Shown here: one piece after another, positions 53,187 through 63,324 of the stretch
How the letters are laid out: the number at the start of each line of letters is the position of its first letter
Position numbering within the stretch: position 1 is the stretch's first letter
Assembly: GCF_014696105.1 (NCBI RefSeq)
Contig: NZ_JACJPO010000018.1
Span: 1-64,000, forward strand
Length of the DNA stretch: 64,000 bases
Source of the DNA: Microcoleus sp. FACHB-1515
Lineage (GTDB): Bacteria; Cyanobacteriota; Cyanobacteriia; Elainellales; Elainellaceae
Reading direction: 5' to 3'
Notes under the pieces: model-generated
Told to the model about the DNA's origin: nothing
What the model saw: the letters and a program-made list of their open reading frames with translations, nothing else
Databases searched by the model: none
Program-made: the position numbers and the translations under genes

Positions 53187-56100
53187 TCACACGAGCGCCA
53201 GTTCTGGCAGTGCGCCTTGCATTTTGCCCAGCCAATCGATCAGGTTTTCAAGCTGCTGATCGGCTCCCAGCACGCCCAAGCCGCGAACGGTGATGCGCCC
53301 CGGAGCATACACAAAGCGCGAATGCAAATGCGTCGGCAAATTTGCTTTGAGCAGATTCCACGCAGGTTCTTCCATCGGCGTTTCCAGGAGAATGTGCTGA
53401 TTGCCTTCCGGCTTGATGCGCGAGAAGCCGACCTTTTTGGCGATCTGCTTGAGTTCCACGACGCGAATGAGTTGCAAGGCGGCAACCGGAATTGTGCCGT
53501 AGCGATCGCTCCAGTCAGCGGCAATCTGCGTCAACTCCTGCTTAGTCTGAGCCGAGGCAACAGCGCGATAGGCGTCCATTTTCTGATCCAAGTCGGGAAT
53601 GTAGTCGGCGGGAATGAAGGCCGTCAGGTTGAGATCGATTTGCGTATCGTCCACTTTGGGAATTTCCTGGCCGCGAATTTCCTTAATTGCGTCTTCGAGC
53701 ATTTCCATGTAGAGGTCAAAGCCGATCGCGTCCATCTGACCGGACTGCTCCGCACCGAGCAAATTGCCCACGCCGCGAATCTCCATATCCCGCACGGCAA
53801 GCTGATAGCCCGACCCAAGCTGCGTAAATTCTTGAATCGCCCGCAATCGCTGCCGCGCCGTGTCGGATAGCTGACTTTGTTTTGGATAAAACAGCCAGGC
53901 GTGGGCTTGAATTCCGGCGCGTCCAACTCGTCCGCGAAGCTGATAAAGCTGCGACAGGCCGAACTTCTGCGCGTCTTCGATCAAGATGGTGTTGACGCGG
54001 GGAATGTCGAGACCCGATTCGATGATCGTCGTGCAAACAAGAACATCGGCTTCGCTGTTGCTGAAGCTGAGCATCGTGGATTCCAATTCGCCTTCGGGCA
54101 TTTGGCCGTGTGCGATCGCCAACCGCACACCGGGAATCATTTCGCGAATCTTGGCGGCGGTTTCTTCAATGCCTTCGACGCGAGGAACCACGTAGAAAAC
54201 TTGTCCGCCGCGATCGAGTTCCTGCCGAATCGCCGTTCGCACCATGTCCGGGTCATACGCGGCCAGATGCGTTTTAATCGGACGGCGGGAAGGCGGCGGC
54301 GTCGTAATCAAGCTCATTTCGCGCACACCGGACAAGGCCATGTACAGCGTCCGGGGAATCGGCGTGGCGCTCAAGGTTAATACGTCTACCTGCGTTCGGA
54401 GCGATTTGATTTTCTCCTTTTGATTCACGCCAAATCGCTGCTCTTCATCCACAACCAGCAAGCCCAAATCCTTGAACTGAACGCCTTTGCCTAAAAGCTG
54501 ATGCGTTCCCACCACGACATCGAGTTCGCCTGTTGCCAAACGCTGCTGAATGTTTTTGCGCTCATCGGCGCTACGGAATCGATTGAGCAGGCCAATCTGA
54601 ATCGGATAGGGCGCGAAGCGTTCTTTGAGCGTGTGATAGTGCTGCTGCGTCAGAATCGTCGTCGGGGCAAGCAGGGCGACTTGCTTTCCGGCTGTGACAG
54701 CTTTGAAAATGGCACGAATCGCGACTTCCGTTTTGCCAAAGCCCACGTCGCCGCAGACCAAGCGATCCATCGGGCGCGAATTTTCCATATCGCGCTTCAC
54801 GTCCTGCGTGGCTTTTAGCTGATCGGTTGTGGGCTGATAGGGGAAAGAATCTTCGAGTTCTTCTTGCCAGGGCGTGTCGGCAGGAAAGGCGAAGCCCTGC
54901 TGCTGCGATCGCTGCGCGTAAAGCTGAAGCAAATCGACCGCAACTTTCTTAACTGCTTTGCGAACTTTGGTCTTGGTTTTCTCCCAAGCCTTGCTCGACA
55001 TCTTGTTGAGCTGCGGCACCTGATCGCCCGCACCCCGAAAGCGCGACAGCGAACTAAGCTGATCGGCAGCGACTCGCAGCAATCCGTCTGCGTACTGCAA
55101 AACCAGATATTCCCGCGTTTCCCGGTTGATCGTTAGACTTTCCAGCTTGAGAAATCGCCCGACACCGTGATTTTTGTGAACCACATAATCTCCGGGCTGA
55201 AGCTTGTTCGGATCGACCTGCTTGGACGTGGCGCGGCGGCGTTTGCGGACATAGTTGGGCGTGGCGAGCGAATGCTGACCGAAGAATTCGCGATCGGTCA
55301 CGACAACCAAGCGGAAGGTCGGCAAAATGAAGCCTTCCAGTTCCGCCAGTCCTGAATACTTGACCGCAACCGGAACGCGCTGAGATTGCAGCTTTTCGAT
55401 CGCCAAAAAGTCACGCGGATTCGGCACAAACTGCGCGGGACAATCATGCTCTTGTAAGAGAGCGACCGATCGCGAAGGCTGCGCGGAAACCAGCCAAACC
55501 GAGAAACCGCGATCGCGCTCTTGCCTCAGCAAATCTGCCAGCTTTCCGAACTGATGCGGCGTGACGGGAACCGGACGGCTCGACAAATTCGTTGCGGCAC
55601 TGCTATTTTCTTCCGCCAGTTCCGACAGGTAGAGGCGATCGAACGACTCGATCGCCTGCATCGACTCCTCGAAACTGCGGTGTGTCCGGGGCAGCCGCTC
55701 TCCGGTTTCGCGCCACACTTCATCAGCAGACTCGACCCAGCGATCGCTATGTGCCTGACACTGCTCTGGCTCGTCAATGGCAACGATCGTATTTGACGGC
55801 AAGTAATCCAGCAGAGAGGCGGGTTGTGTGAACGCCAGTCCGAGGAATCGCCGCAAACCTTCGGGCGTTTGGCCTTCTCCCAATCGTTCGAGTTCTTCCG
55901 CCGACAGATAGGGCGACAGCACATCCGCAGCGCGATCGCTTTCTGACTGATCGGCCAGCTCGGATCGATCGGCCAAGCCCTTGAGAATCAGCGGACTGAA
56001 GTTCGTCGCCGTCAGCACGATTTGCGGCGTACTGTCCAGCGATCGCTGCGTGGCCGGATCGAATTCGCGAATTTTGTCGAGTTCATCGCCAAACAGTTCC

Positions 56101-56693
56101 AGGCGCACAGGCAACTCAGACGCGACCGGAAACACATCGACAATATCGCCGCGCCGACTCCACTGGCCTTCCATTTCAACGAGCGGGACGCGATCGTATC
56201 CCAAGCGGGCAAGCTGCTGACTGAGAGCTTCCAAGTCCAACTCCATGCCCTGCTTCAGCGTGACGCAGTACGATCGCAGAATTTCGATCGGCGGCAGGTG
56301 CGGCTGAAGGGCGCGTTCTGTGGTGACGATCGCGATCGGGGGCTGGCTGGCATCCGTGCCGACCAAATCGGCCAACACCTGCAACTGTCCCCAGGTCATT
56401 TCGGCTTCCGGGTCGAACGGGTCGTAAGGCGATGCTTCCGAGGTGGGGTAGAAGTGCATCGTCTGCCAGCCCATCGCGTCCATCTGCGCTGCCCAACGTC
56501 CGGCTTCTTCCAAGGTAGCCGCGACAACCAGCAAGCTGCGCTGCTGGGATTGCGCGATCGCGCTGGCAACGAGGCCTTTGGGAATGCGAGCAATGCCGTT
56601 GAGCGTCAGCGCGTGTTGCTGCTTGAGTTTGGCGACAAGTTCCCCGGTGAGGGGCGATCGACCTAATGCACGAGTAACAGAAGAAAAAGCCAT
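53187..56693 (-). CDS. mfd: Transcription-repair coupling factor Mfd
   Basis: Mfd removes RNA polymerase stalled at DNA lesions and recruits UvrA. The 1168-residue protein has all parts: the UvrB-like N-terminal modules ([15 protein letters not shown] near 80), the RNA-polymerase-interacting CarD-like domain ([14 protein letters not shown] near 500), and an SF2 translocase. The translocase has Walker [10 protein letters not shown] near 646 and the DEEQ box DEEQRFG near 748. The second helicase domain has the typical [11 protein letters not shown], and the C-terminal TRCF domain runs about 1020-1130. Length matches the family. It is transcribed alone. Confidence 0.97.
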   Translation of the reverse strand: MAFSSVTRALGRSPLTGELVAKLKQQHALTLNGIARIPKGLVASAIAQSQQRSLLVVAATLEEAGRWAAQMDAMGWQTMHFYPTSEASPYDPFDPEAEMTWGQLQVLADLVGTDASQPPIAIVTTERALQPHLPPIEILRSYCVTLKQGMELDLEALSQQLARLGYDRVPLVEMEGQWSRRGDIVDVFPVASELPVRLELFGDELDKIREFDPATQRSLDSTPQIVLTATNFSPLILKGLADRSELADQSESDRAADVLSPYLSAEELERLGEGQTPEGLRRFLGLAFTQPASLLDYLPSNTIVAIDEPEQCQAHSDRWVESADEVWRETGERLPRTHRSFEESMQAIESFDRLYLSELAEENSSAATNLSSRPVPVTPHQFGKLADLLRQERDRGFSVWLVSAQPSRSVALLQEHDCPAQFVPNPRDFLAIEKLQSQRVPVAVKYSGLAELEGFILPTFRLVVVTDREFFGQHSLATPNYVRKRRRATSKQVDPNKLQPGDYVVHKNHGVGRFLKLESLTINRETREYLVLQYADGLLRVAADQLSSLSRFRGAGDQVPQLNKMSSKAWEKTKTKVRKAVKKVAVDLLQLYAQRSQQQGFAFPADTPWQEELEDSFPYQPTTDQLKATQDVKRDMENSRPMDRLVCGDVGFGKTEVAIRAIFKAVTAGKQVALLAPTTILTQQHYHTLKERFAPYPIQIGLLNRFRSADERKNIQQRLATGELDVVVGTHQLLGKGVQFKDLGLLVVDEEQRFGVNQKEKIKSLRTQVDVLTLSATPIPRTLYMALSGVREMSLITTPPPSRRPIKTHLAAYDPDMVRTAIRQELDRGGQVFYVVPRVEGIEETAAKIREMIPGVRLAIAHGQMPEGELESTMLSFSNSEADVLVCTTIIESGLDIPRVNTILIEDAQKFGLSQLYQLRGRVGRAGIQAHAWLFYPKQSQLSDTARQRLRAIQEFTQLGSGYQLAVRDMEIRGVGNLLGAEQSGQMDAIGFDLYMEMLEDAIKEIRGQEIPKVDDTQIDLNLTAFIPADYIPDLDQKMDAYRAVASAQTKQELTQIAADWSDRYGTIPVAALQLIRVVELKQIAKKVGFSRIKPEGNQHILLETPMEEPAWNLLKANLPTHLHSRFVYAPGRITVRGLGVLGADQQLENLIDWLGKMQGALPELALV

Positions 56694-56903
56694 AGGAAAT
56701 CCGCGCTGACAGGGAAGCTATCTTGATTCTAGAAAACTTGCTTGAATAAGCTAAATTCCCGGCAATCTATCACATTTCGCAGACAGCAGAAATCAACGCG
56801 GCGGCAGAATTACGCAACGGGTGTCGAGATACGGTTCTGCCGCTGGGGTGTCCAGTTAACGCTGCCCAAGCGAGTGCCACTTCGCACAACTCCATCAGCA
56901 GCG

Positions 56904-56958
56904 TGTAGCACTCCAGAGCGGACACGCTCAAGCGTCGCTGCAAGTCTGGAGTGCCACA
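56904..56958. repeat. Long imperfect palindrome
   Basis: GCACTCCAGA (56908-56917) is complementary to TCTGGAGTGC (56945-56954). The outer TGT (56904-56906) can pair with ACA (56956-56958) and an inner ACGC-TCAA-GCGT hairpin sits in the middle. This would fold into one branched or long hairpin of about 55 bases. It is reminiscent of REP-type or IS-end hairpins, but I find no transposase here. Confidence 0.6.
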
Positions 56959-56979
56959 GCATTACCCACGATGGTTCAT

Positions 56980-57030
56980 CAAGACTGCCAGAACGGTGTG
57001 ATTTTCAGTCTTGATCGCTGTACAGTCTTG
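56980..57030. repeat. Inverted and direct 8-mer CAGTCTTG
   Basis: CAAGACTG at 56980-56987 is followed by its complement CAGTCTTG at 57006-57013 and again at 57023-57030. One inverted copy can thus pair with either of two direct copies. Function is unknown. Confidence 0.5.
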
Positions 57031-57117
57031 TGGTTGCTATTGCACCACGCTGAACATGATTTTTTACAGTGCTGTAGGAAAATCGTGATAGCGACTTTCT
57101 TCTGTGTCCATTCAGCT

Positions 57118-57804
57118 TTAGCCGTTCGGTAGCGGCAACAAAGCTTCGACCAGTTGAGATGCAAAAAAGGCGAATCCAATTCCAAAAATCACGAAGCCTG
57201 CTGAACGAAACTTCTCCGCCTGCTGCTCCAGCTTTTGTCGTGAAAGGATTGCTTTGGCAATGACAAAGGCAATCAGCGACACAACAATCTGAATTACGGT
57301 GAAGCCTGCCAAATAAGCAAGCAGCGGCATCATTTTTGCACCAAAAATCGCTTCGCCATAAGCATAACCGTGAAGCAAACCTGCGATCGCTGCCAGCCCA
57401 ATCAACAGCTTGACCTTGCAGCGATCGAGCTTCACCAGCAGCAAACCAAACAGCAAAATTGACCCCGTGACTAACAGTTCAATGCCTGGAATGCTAGCGC
57501 CTGCAAGATGAAGACTGGTGCCGAGCATTGCTGTCAGCAAAAAGGAAATGGGAATAAAAATTCCTTGGGAATGAATTGCCGCTAGCAATCCGATCGAGAC
57601 GACGATCGCAAAATGATCGAGTCCGATGATTGGGTGCGCTAAACCCGACAAAAATCCTTCAAAGAAGTTGGATGGCGTTTTCCCATCCAATGCATGATGA
57701 GCAAATGCAGGCGTTGCGGCAAGTAAAAAGCAGCTTGTCAAGCTCAACAAGGCTGCGGTTTTTTGCCAAGCTTTGCGAATGCGAAACTTGTTTAAAAAAT
57801 TCAT
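57118..57804 (-). CDS. hupE: HupE/UreJ family metal transporter, probably cobalt
   Basis: HupE/UreJ proteins are small membrane transporters for nickel or cobalt. The product of about 228 residues has a signal peptide ending TPAFAHH, the family motif HPIIGLDHFAIVVSIGLLAA near residue 50, and about six membrane helices with the second motif GLLHGYAYGEAIFGA near 138. ATG 57804 was chosen because it starts the signal peptide and follows a GAGG Shine-Dalgarno; the frame is open to 57945 but runs through the riboswitch. A cobalamin riboswitch directly upstream indicates repression by B12, so cobalt is the likely substrate. Confidence 0.92.
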   Translation of the reverse strand: MNFLNKFRIRKAWQKTAALLSLTSCFLLAATPAFAHHALDGKTPSNFFEGFLSGLAHPIIGLDHFAIVVSIGLLAAIHSQGIFIPISFLLTAMLGTSLHLAGASIPGIELLVTGSILLFGLLLVKLDRCKVKLLIGLAAIAGLLHGYAYGEAIFGAKMMPLLAYLAGFTVIQIVVSLIAFVIAKAILSRQKLEQQAEKFRSAGFVIFGIGFAFFASQLVEALLPLPNG

Positions 57805-57805
57805 C

Positions 57806-57822
57806 TTCTGTACCTCGCAGAA
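57806..57822 (-). promoter_or_regulatory. Hairpin holding the hupE ribosome binding site
   Basis: On the minus strand TTCTG (57822-57818) pairs with CAGAA (57810-57806) around the 7-base loop CGAGGTA, which contains the hupE Shine-Dalgarno GAGG. It lies one base upstream of the ATG. It fits an expression platform that controls translation, although the SD is in the loop, so the ligand-dependent switch is inferred. Confidence 0.5.
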
Positions 57823-57830
57823 ATGTAGAA

Positions 57831-57972
57831 GTTTGAAGAATCGGCGGGCATCCTGACTTTGAGATCTGACGATCGCATTACAGTTGCGGGACAGCGTTGG
57901 ACTTGCACCAAACTTTCCCCATTGCTTCTGATGGCTGTTCCCCATCAGAACCGATCGCTGAAGCCTTCAAAC
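57831..57972 (-). promoter_or_regulatory. Cobalamin riboswitch
   Basis: Reading the minus strand, the core has GGTGCAAGTCC, then the B12-box-like stretch GCTGTCCCGCAACTGTAA, then AAGTCAGGATGCCCGCC, in the order and spacing of the cobalamin riboswitch family. The outer P1 stem is perfect: GTTTGAAG (57972-57965) pairs with CTTCAAAC (57838-57831). The hairpin CTGATGGGGAACAGCCATCAG lies on the 5' side as P3/P4-type stems do. It sits 27 bases upstream of the hupE start and should switch off hupE when cobalamin is plentiful. Confidence 0.93.
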
Positions 57973-58079
57973 TATATCAGGCCAGCGGCACGAAAAGATA
58001 AACGATTCAAATTTGGCAAAGGAATTGGGTTGAGTTGCAACGTCGCTTCATGTCGAAAAAAGCAATGACAAAATAAGAA

Positions 58080-59303
58080 ATGAAACTACCGAAATTCCTT
58101 ATGACGATCGCGCCTTTAAGCTGGACAGAACTGGAAGCCCTCACGGACTGGCAAATCGATCGCATTAACGGTGCGACCAATGCACAAGCCCGTCTACGCC
58201 TGTTTGGTCAGTCAGAGTCAGATGTGCGGGTGACGCTGTATCGCGACAATCATGCCTGGTGTCCCTACTGTCAAAAAGTTTGGCTGTGGCTAGAGGAAAA
58301 GCAAATTCCTTACCGCATCGAAAAAGTCACGATGTTCTGCTATGGGCAGAAAGAAGACTGGTACAAGCGCAAAGTGCGATCGGGAATGCTGCCTGCGATC
58401 GAACTGGACGGACGCATCATCACCGAAAGCGACGACATTTTGATCGCGCTCGAAACCGTCTACGGCAGCTTGGGCTGGGGCATGAACGACCCGGAAGTGT
58501 TGCCGCTGCGGTGGCTGGAGCGATTGCTGTTTCGGGCATGGTGCGCTTGGCTGTGTCAGCGATCGAACGATCGTGAAGAACGTCGCAACCGCGAGCAGTT
58601 TATTAACGTCGTTGCCAAAGTCGAAGACGCACTTGAGCGCACGGATAGCCCTTATTTCCTTGACGATTTCAGCATCGTGGATGTCATCTTCACGCCCTAT
58701 GTCGAACGGATGAACGCCAGCCTGTACTACTACAAAGGCTATTCTTTGCGCGAAGAAAATCCGCACTTCAAAGCCTGGTTTGCCGCAATGGAAAGCCGTT
58801 CCACCTATCGCGGGACACAAAGCGACTTCCACACGCACGTCCACGATTTGCCGCCGCAAATGGGCGGGTGCTGGGCAAACAGCGATCCGCAAACGGCGAG
58901 CAATCAGGCGAAAGTCGATCGCGGCTCGTGGGACGAACTGCCGGATGTCGCCTATGCGGAACCCGAAACCTCGCGAGCAGAAGCACTCCAGCGCGTCATC
59001 ACGCATCGCAACAATATTATTCGCGTCAATCCGGCGGATGACGACCTGTTCGATCGCGCCCTCCGCTGCGCCTTGACTGCGATGATGACCGGGGAAGCTT
59101 GCGAACCGCCTGCCGGATCGGATATTGCCCTGCGCTATCTGCGCGATCGCATCAACGTTCCTCGCGATATGTCGATCTATGCGGCCAGACGACTGCGAAC
59201 CGCACTGGAGCAGACGGCAGCTTTGGTGGGCGATCGCCAAAGTCCACCCTTGCCCGTTCAGCATCGCCGCGACCAAGATCCAGCAAATTTTGCGCGGCGA
59301 TAG
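58080..59303 (+). CDS. Glutathione S-transferase family protein
   Basis: This 407-residue cytosolic protein has a thioredoxin-like GST N-domain (about residues 55-140) with the redox motif CPYC in [16 protein letters not shown]. The Ile-Asp-Gly-type binding segment is seen as [21 protein letters not shown] helical C-domain follows (about 150-260, with [19 protein letters not shown]). The long extra C-terminal part (about 270-407) is helical and unassigned. The CPYC site is like glutaredoxin/omega-type GSTs, so thiol transfer is more likely than conjugation. It is divergent from hupE and followed by the aldehyde dehydrogenase gene. Confidence 0.85.
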   Translation: MKLPKFLMTIAPLSWTELEALTDWQIDRINGATNAQARLRLFGQSESDVRVTLYRDNHAWCPYCQKVWLWLEEKQIPYRIEKVTMFCYGQKEDWYKRKVRSGMLPAIELDGRIITESDDILIALETVYGSLGWGMNDPEVLPLRWLERLLFRAWCAWLCQRSNDREERRNREQFINVVAKVEDALERTDSPYFLDDFSIVDVIFTPYVERMNASLYYYKGYSLREENPHFKAWFAAMESRSTYRGTQSDFHTHVHDLPPQMGGCWANSDPQTASNQAKVDRGSWDELPDVAYAEPETSRAEALQRVITHRNNIIRVNPADDDLFDRALRCALTAMMTGEACEPPAGSDIALRYLRDRINVPRDMSIYAARRLRTALEQTAALVGDRQSPPLPVQHRRDQDPANFARR

Positions 59304-59449
59304 GGCGATCGATCCGTAACTTTCTTAACCCACAAAATTCGGCTTCCCTGGCATTGTGGACAATAGGGAGACGATCGCCAAAGTCACGAAAGGGCGATCG
59401 CGTGCCGTTAACATCCGTTGAAATGGTAAGCACTTAACCGAGAGGATTT

Positions 59450-60925
59450 ATGGAAGCGAAGTTCACGCACTATCCAATGGTGATCGGCGACGAGCTAATT
59501 ACGACGGGCAGCGAAGACTTAATCGACCCTGCAACGGGAGAAGTATTTGCAACGGTGGCAATGGGCACGACAGCAGATGTCGATCGCGCCGTTGCCGTTG
59601 CCAAGCAAGCGCAAGTGGCTTGGGGGGCACTGTCGTATGGTGAACGCAGTGCCGCGCTGATGAAGTTCGCCGATGCGATCGAGGCCAAGTCTGAGCAGCT
59701 TGCTCAACTGGAAAGCCAAAACGCCGGAAAGCCGCTGAAGCTTTCGACCAATAGCGATATTCCGTTTGCGATCGACAACCTGCGCTATTTTGCCGCCAGC
59801 GTCCGCCGCCAAGAAGGAGCCGCCGCCGGAAGCTACATTCCCGGATATACGAGTATGTTGCGGCGGGAACCCGTTGGCGTGGTGGGCGCGATTACGCCCT
59901 GGAACTATCCGTTCATGATGGCAATTTGGAAGCTGGCTCCTGCTTTGGCGGCAGGAAATGCGGTTGTGATCAAGCCCGCCCCCAATACGCCCGTGACGAC
60001 GATCGAACTGGCAAAAATCGCGATCGAATCCGGCTTTCCACCGGGACTGATCAACGTCGTGACCGGAGGCGCAGAAGTCGGAGAAGCCATCTGTACGCAT
60101 CCCGACATCCGCATGGTCAGCTTCACAGGCAGTACGCGAACCGGAAAGCGCGTCGCAGAACTGGCAAGCCCGATGGTGAAGCGGGTCACGCTGGAACTGG
60201 GTGGCAAAGCGCCGTTCTTGGTGTTTGCAGATGCCGACATCGAAGCGGCGGCCAATGGTGCGGTCGTCGCCTGCTATGCAAACAGCGGCCAAGACTGCAC
60301 GGCGGCGACGCGAATTTATGTGCAAAACGAAGTGTTTGACCAGTTTCTCGATCGCTTCATCGCCTTGTCCAAGCAGGTGCGCGTCGGCAACCCGTTCGAT
60401 GAGGGAACGGACATCGGCCCCTTAGTGAGCAAAATGCAGCAAACCAAAGTTCACAGCATGGTCGAAGAAGCCAAACAGCAAGGCGTCAAAGTGGCGCTGG
60501 GCGGCGAAAAGCCGGAAAGTCCTGGCTGCTTCTATCCACCGACGATTCTGGTTGATCCGCCGCAGGATGCCAACTGCGTTCAAGAAGAAATTTTTGGGCC
60601 TGTAGCGATCGTCAAGCATTTCTCGGACGAAGCCGAAGCAATCCACCTCGCCAACGACATCGCGTATGGGCTGGCCGGAAGCTGCTGGACAACAAACGTG
60701 CAGCGATCGATGCGGATGGCCGCAGCGATGGAGTGCGGCACAGTTTGGATTAACGATCATTTGCCGATCGCCAGCGAAATGCCACACGGCGGCTTTAAGC
60801 AAAGCGGCGTGGGCAAAGATATGTCGCACTATGCGCTCGAAGAATACACGATCGTCAAGCATGTTGTGTTTGACATGACGGGCGATCAGCGCAAAGGCTG
60901 GCACTCCGCGATTTTTGGAGATTAG
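59450..60925 (+). CDS. Aminobutyraldehyde-type aldehyde dehydrogenase
   Basis: NAD(P)-dependent aldehyde dehydrogenases of this group oxidise 4-aminobutyraldehyde or betaine aldehyde, linking polyamine breakdown to GABA. The 491-residue protein has PWNYPFMMAIWKLAPALAAG near residue 150, GSTRTGKRV near 225, the catalytic Glu in LELGGKAP near 252 and the catalytic Cys in NSGQDCTAATR near 285. EIFGPVAIV follows near 385 and the C-terminal GGFKQSGVGKD. The overall likeness is to gamma-aminobutyraldehyde dehydrogenases. A GAGAGG Shine-Dalgarno precedes ATG 59450. A terminator follows about 70 bp after the stop. Confidence 0.9.
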   Translation: MEAKFTHYPMVIGDELITTGSEDLIDPATGEVFATVAMGTTADVDRAVAVAKQAQVAWGALSYGERSAALMKFADAIEAKSEQLAQLESQNAGKPLKLSTNSDIPFAIDNLRYFAASVRRQEGAAAGSYIPGYTSMLRREPVGVVGAITPWNYPFMMAIWKLAPALAAGNAVVIKPAPNTPVTTIELAKIAIESGFPPGLINVVTGGAEVGEAICTHPDIRMVSFTGSTRTGKRVAELASPMVKRVTLELGGKAPFLVFADADIEAAANGAVVACYANSGQDCTAATRIYVQNEVFDQFLDRFIALSKQVRVGNPFDEGTDIGPLVSKMQQTKVHSMVEEAKQQGVKVALGGEKPESPGCFYPPTILVDPPQDANCVQEEIFGPVAIVKHFSDEAEAIHLANDIAYGLAGSCWTTNVQRSMRMAAAMECGTVWINDHLPIASEMPHGGFKQSGVGKDMSHYALEEYTIVKHVVFDMTGDQRKGWHSAIFGD

Positions 60926-60995
60926 CGGCTTGGTTTGCTGACGCGATCGCTTCACAGGCGGCGATCGACTTCAACACTTGAGAAATCATGCTTTG

Positions 60996-61021
60996 AGGGT
61001 CTGCACAAGACCCTTTTTTTT
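60996..61021 (+). terminator. Intrinsic terminator of the aldehyde dehydrogenase gene
   Basis: AGGGTCT (60996-61002) pairs with AGACCCT (61008-61014) around a GCACA loop and is followed by a run of seven Ts. It is a textbook rho-independent terminator 70 bp after the stop codon. Confidence 0.92.
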
Positions 61022-61163
61022 CAACCTAAGAATCGTTACGATCAAGCTAAAAGATCATCGACTAGACTGAAACTATCAGATATTTCGGCTGAGGCGCGAT
61101 CGAGCCGAGACTTCCGCAAAAGCATTAAAACATCCCTGAATATTACTTTTTACGTCTTTTGAT

Positions 61164-62072
61164 ATGATTCAATCACCTGAGCTAGATTTGGATTTTGAAG
61201 CACTGCTTGGTTTTCTTAAGCGCGAGCGGGGCTGCGATTTCACGAACTATAAACGTTCTAGCTTGATGCGACGATTTAATTATCGGATGCAGCAGCTTCA
61301 TATCAATTCCTACCGAGACTATTTATACTATTTGCAGCAGGAATTGGAAGAGTGGAGGCTCCTTCAAGAAGCTGTTTTAATTAACTTCACTAGCTTTTTT
61401 CGCGATCGCAATGCTTGGCAAACCCTGGCGCAAGATGTCATTCCCAAAATTGTGAACAGCAAGCGATCGCGCGAGTCGATTCGGGTTTGGAGCGCAGGCT
61501 GCTCGACCGGACAAGAACTCTACAGCCTGGTCATGACGTTTGCAGAAGTGTTGGGAATCGAAGCGTGTTTAGAGCGCGTTCGCTGGTACGCAACCGATCG
61601 TGATCTGGATGCGCTCCAGCAAGCTCGACAAGCCATTTATGCCGAAGAAGACGTTGCAGAGATTCCTCTAGACTGGCTAGAGAAATACTTTGAAAAAATC
61701 GATCGCGGATATGTTTTTCACTCAGCACTGCGGCGAAGAATTGTATTTGGTCATCATAATTTGACTGAAGATGCGCCGATGTCTAAAATTGATTTGCTGG
61801 TCTGTCGCAATGTTCTGATTTATCTCGATGTTGAAACGCAAGCCGCGATCGCGGTTCGCTTTCATTTTGCGCTTCAGCAAAACGGCTTCTTATTTCTGGG
61901 TCAATCTGAAAAGCTCAACCTCTCAAATCAAACTTTTATTTCTGTTAACTCAAGAGAGCGAATCTATCAAAAAGGCGCAAAGTTAGGACTCGAAGATCAC
62001 TTGCGAATTTTGCGGCAGTCGCATCCGTCTCGAAGCAGCGATCGCCCTCCCTTTCCCAAAGCAACTGCCTGA
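61164..62072 (+). CDS. cheR: CheR-type protein-glutamate methyltransferase
   Basis: CheR methylates glutamates of chemoreceptors with S-adenosylmethionine. The 302-residue protein has the N-terminal CheR helical domain (FEALLGFLKRERGCDFTNYK, RRFNYRMQQL) and a SAM domain. Key segments are NFTSFFRDRNAW near 73, VWSAGCSTGQELYSLVM near 110, WYATDRDLDALQQARQA near 142 and the VCRNVLIYLDVETQ motif near 212. No other chemotaxis gene is nearby. It could be part of a stand-alone signalling pathway, as many CheR proteins in bacteria are. Confidence 0.92.
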   Translation: MIQSPELDLDFEALLGFLKRERGCDFTNYKRSSLMRRFNYRMQQLHINSYRDYLYYLQQELEEWRLLQEAVLINFTSFFRDRNAWQTLAQDVIPKIVNSKRSRESIRVWSAGCSTGQELYSLVMTFAEVLGIEACLERVRWYATDRDLDALQQARQAIYAEEDVAEIPLDWLEKYFEKIDRGYVFHSALRRRIVFGHHNLTEDAPMSKIDLLVCRNVLIYLDVETQAAIAVRFHFALQQNGFLFLGQSEKLNLSNQTFISVNSRERIYQKGAKLGLEDHLRILRQSHPSRSSDRPPFPKATA

Positions 62073-62148
62073 TGCAGACCCATCACTCGCTCCATCGCTG
62101 TCAAAAGGGTTTGCCACAATCAAGGAAGCTCAATTTCTCTGCGAATTC

Positions 62149-63324
62149 ATGCCGCATCGCCCCATCTATCTCGACTGCCACGCCACCACCCCGATCGATC
62201 CGATTGTCCTAGAAGCCATGCTGCCTTACTTCACCACTCAGTTTGGCAATCCAGCCAGCAATTCACATACTTTTGGTTGGGAAGCCGAAAGTGCCGTGAA
62301 GCAGGCGCGATCGGATTTGGCCGAGTCGATCGGCGCAGCGCCCGAAGAAATCGTGTTCACCAGCGGCGCAACCGAGGCAAACAATCTTGCGATCAAGGGC
62401 GTAGCCGAGGCGTATTTCGATCGCGGACGACACATCATCACCGTTGCAACCGAACACAACGCCGTTCTTGACCCCTGCCGCTATCTGGAGTCGATCGGCT
62501 TTGAGGTGTCGATTCTTCCCGTGCAGCCCGACGGCCTGATCGCGCTTGCTGAGCTTGAGCAGGCGTTTCGCCCCGACACGATTCTTGTCTCGGTGATGAT
62601 GGCAAATAACGAAATTGGCGTCTTGCAGCCGATCGCCCAAATTGGCGCACTCTGCCACAGCCGCAACGTGCTGTTTCACACTGATGCAGCGCAGGCGATC
62701 GGCAAAATTCCGATCGACGTGAATGCGATGGCGATCGACCTGATGTCTCTGACCGCGCACAAAATCTACGGGCCAAAAGGAATTGGAGCGTTGTATGTGC
62801 GGCGTCGCAATCCACGAGTTCAGCTTGCACCGCAGCTTCACGGCGGCGGGCATGAGCGCGGAATGCGCTCGGGCACGCTCTACCCGCCGCAAATTGTTGG
62901 CTTTGCGAAAGCGATCGAACTCGGCATCGCCCAGCAGCCCGAAGAATTTCAGCGAATTCGGCAACTGCGCGATCGCCTGTGGACACAGCTCAGCGCGATC
63001 GACGGCATTCTTCTCAATGGACATTCTATCGAACGACTACCGGGAAATCTGAATGTGAGTATTGCAGACGTAGACGGTTCTGCCTTACTGCTCGGTCTTC
63101 AGCCTGTCGTTGCGCTTTCTTCCGGTTCTGCCTGCACTAGCGCGAAAACCGAACCGTCTCATGTGCTGCGAGCGATCGGACGATTGGACGATCTTGCTTA
63201 TGCTTCATTGCGATTTGGCATCGGACGGTTCAACACGGAAGCCGAAATCGATCGCGTGGCGACAGTGGCGATCGAAACAATTACCGCCCTCCGCCACGCT
63301 TCCCAACAAAGCTACAGCAGCTAG
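62149..63324 (+). CDS. Cysteine desulfurase (NifS/IscS family)
   Basis: Cysteine desulfurases remove sulfur from cysteine with PLP and pass it to iron-sulfur and thio-cofactor synthesis. The 391-residue protein starts PIYLDCHATTPIDP and has the ATEANNLAIKG motif near 78. The HTDAAQ PLP-aspartate segment follows near 184, then the PLP lysine in SLTAHKIYGPKG near 207. The catalytic Cys is in SSGSACTSAKTEPSHVL near 330. This is the IscS/NifS class with a short active-site loop (GSACTS). It abuts the convergent thioredoxin gene with no gap. Confidence 0.95.
   Translation: MPHRPIYLDCHATTPIDPIVLEAMLPYFTTQFGNPASNSHTFGWEAESAVKQARSDLAESIGAAPEEIVFTSGATEANNLAIKGVAEAYFDRGRHIITVATEHNAVLDPCRYLESIGFEVSILPVQPDGLIALAELEQAFRPDTILVSVMMANNEIGVLQPIAQIGALCHSRNVLFHTDAAQAIGKIPIDVNAMAIDLMSLTAHKIYGPKGIGALYVRRRNPRVQLAPQLHGGGHERGMRSGTLYPPQIVGFAKAIELGIAQQPEEFQRIRQLRDRLWTQLSAIDGILLNGHSIERLPGNLNVSIADVDGSALLLGLQPVVALSSGSACTSAKTEPSHVLRAIGRLDDLAYASLRFGIGRFNTEAEIDRVATVAIETITALRHASQQSYSS

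Larger units (their letters stand above)
56694..57117. other. Intergenic region with palindromic elements
   Basis: No protein-coding gene is recognised here. The region holds a palindrome of about 55 bp (56904-56958), three copies of an 8-mer (one inverted, 56980-57030) and a weak hairpin before the end of hupE (57058-57084: GATTTT...ACAG/CTGT...AAAATC), which may end the hupE transcript. Confidence 0.6.

Noticed and set aside
57805-57945. N-terminal extension of HupE back to 57945
   Set aside because: The extension translates the riboswitch; the signal peptide and ribosome site place the start at 57804.
58290-59276. Minus-strand ORF of 328 codons opposite the GST-like gene
   Set aside because: Long but without any motif; the plus-strand frame has a clear GST fold and Shine-Dalgarno-compatible start.
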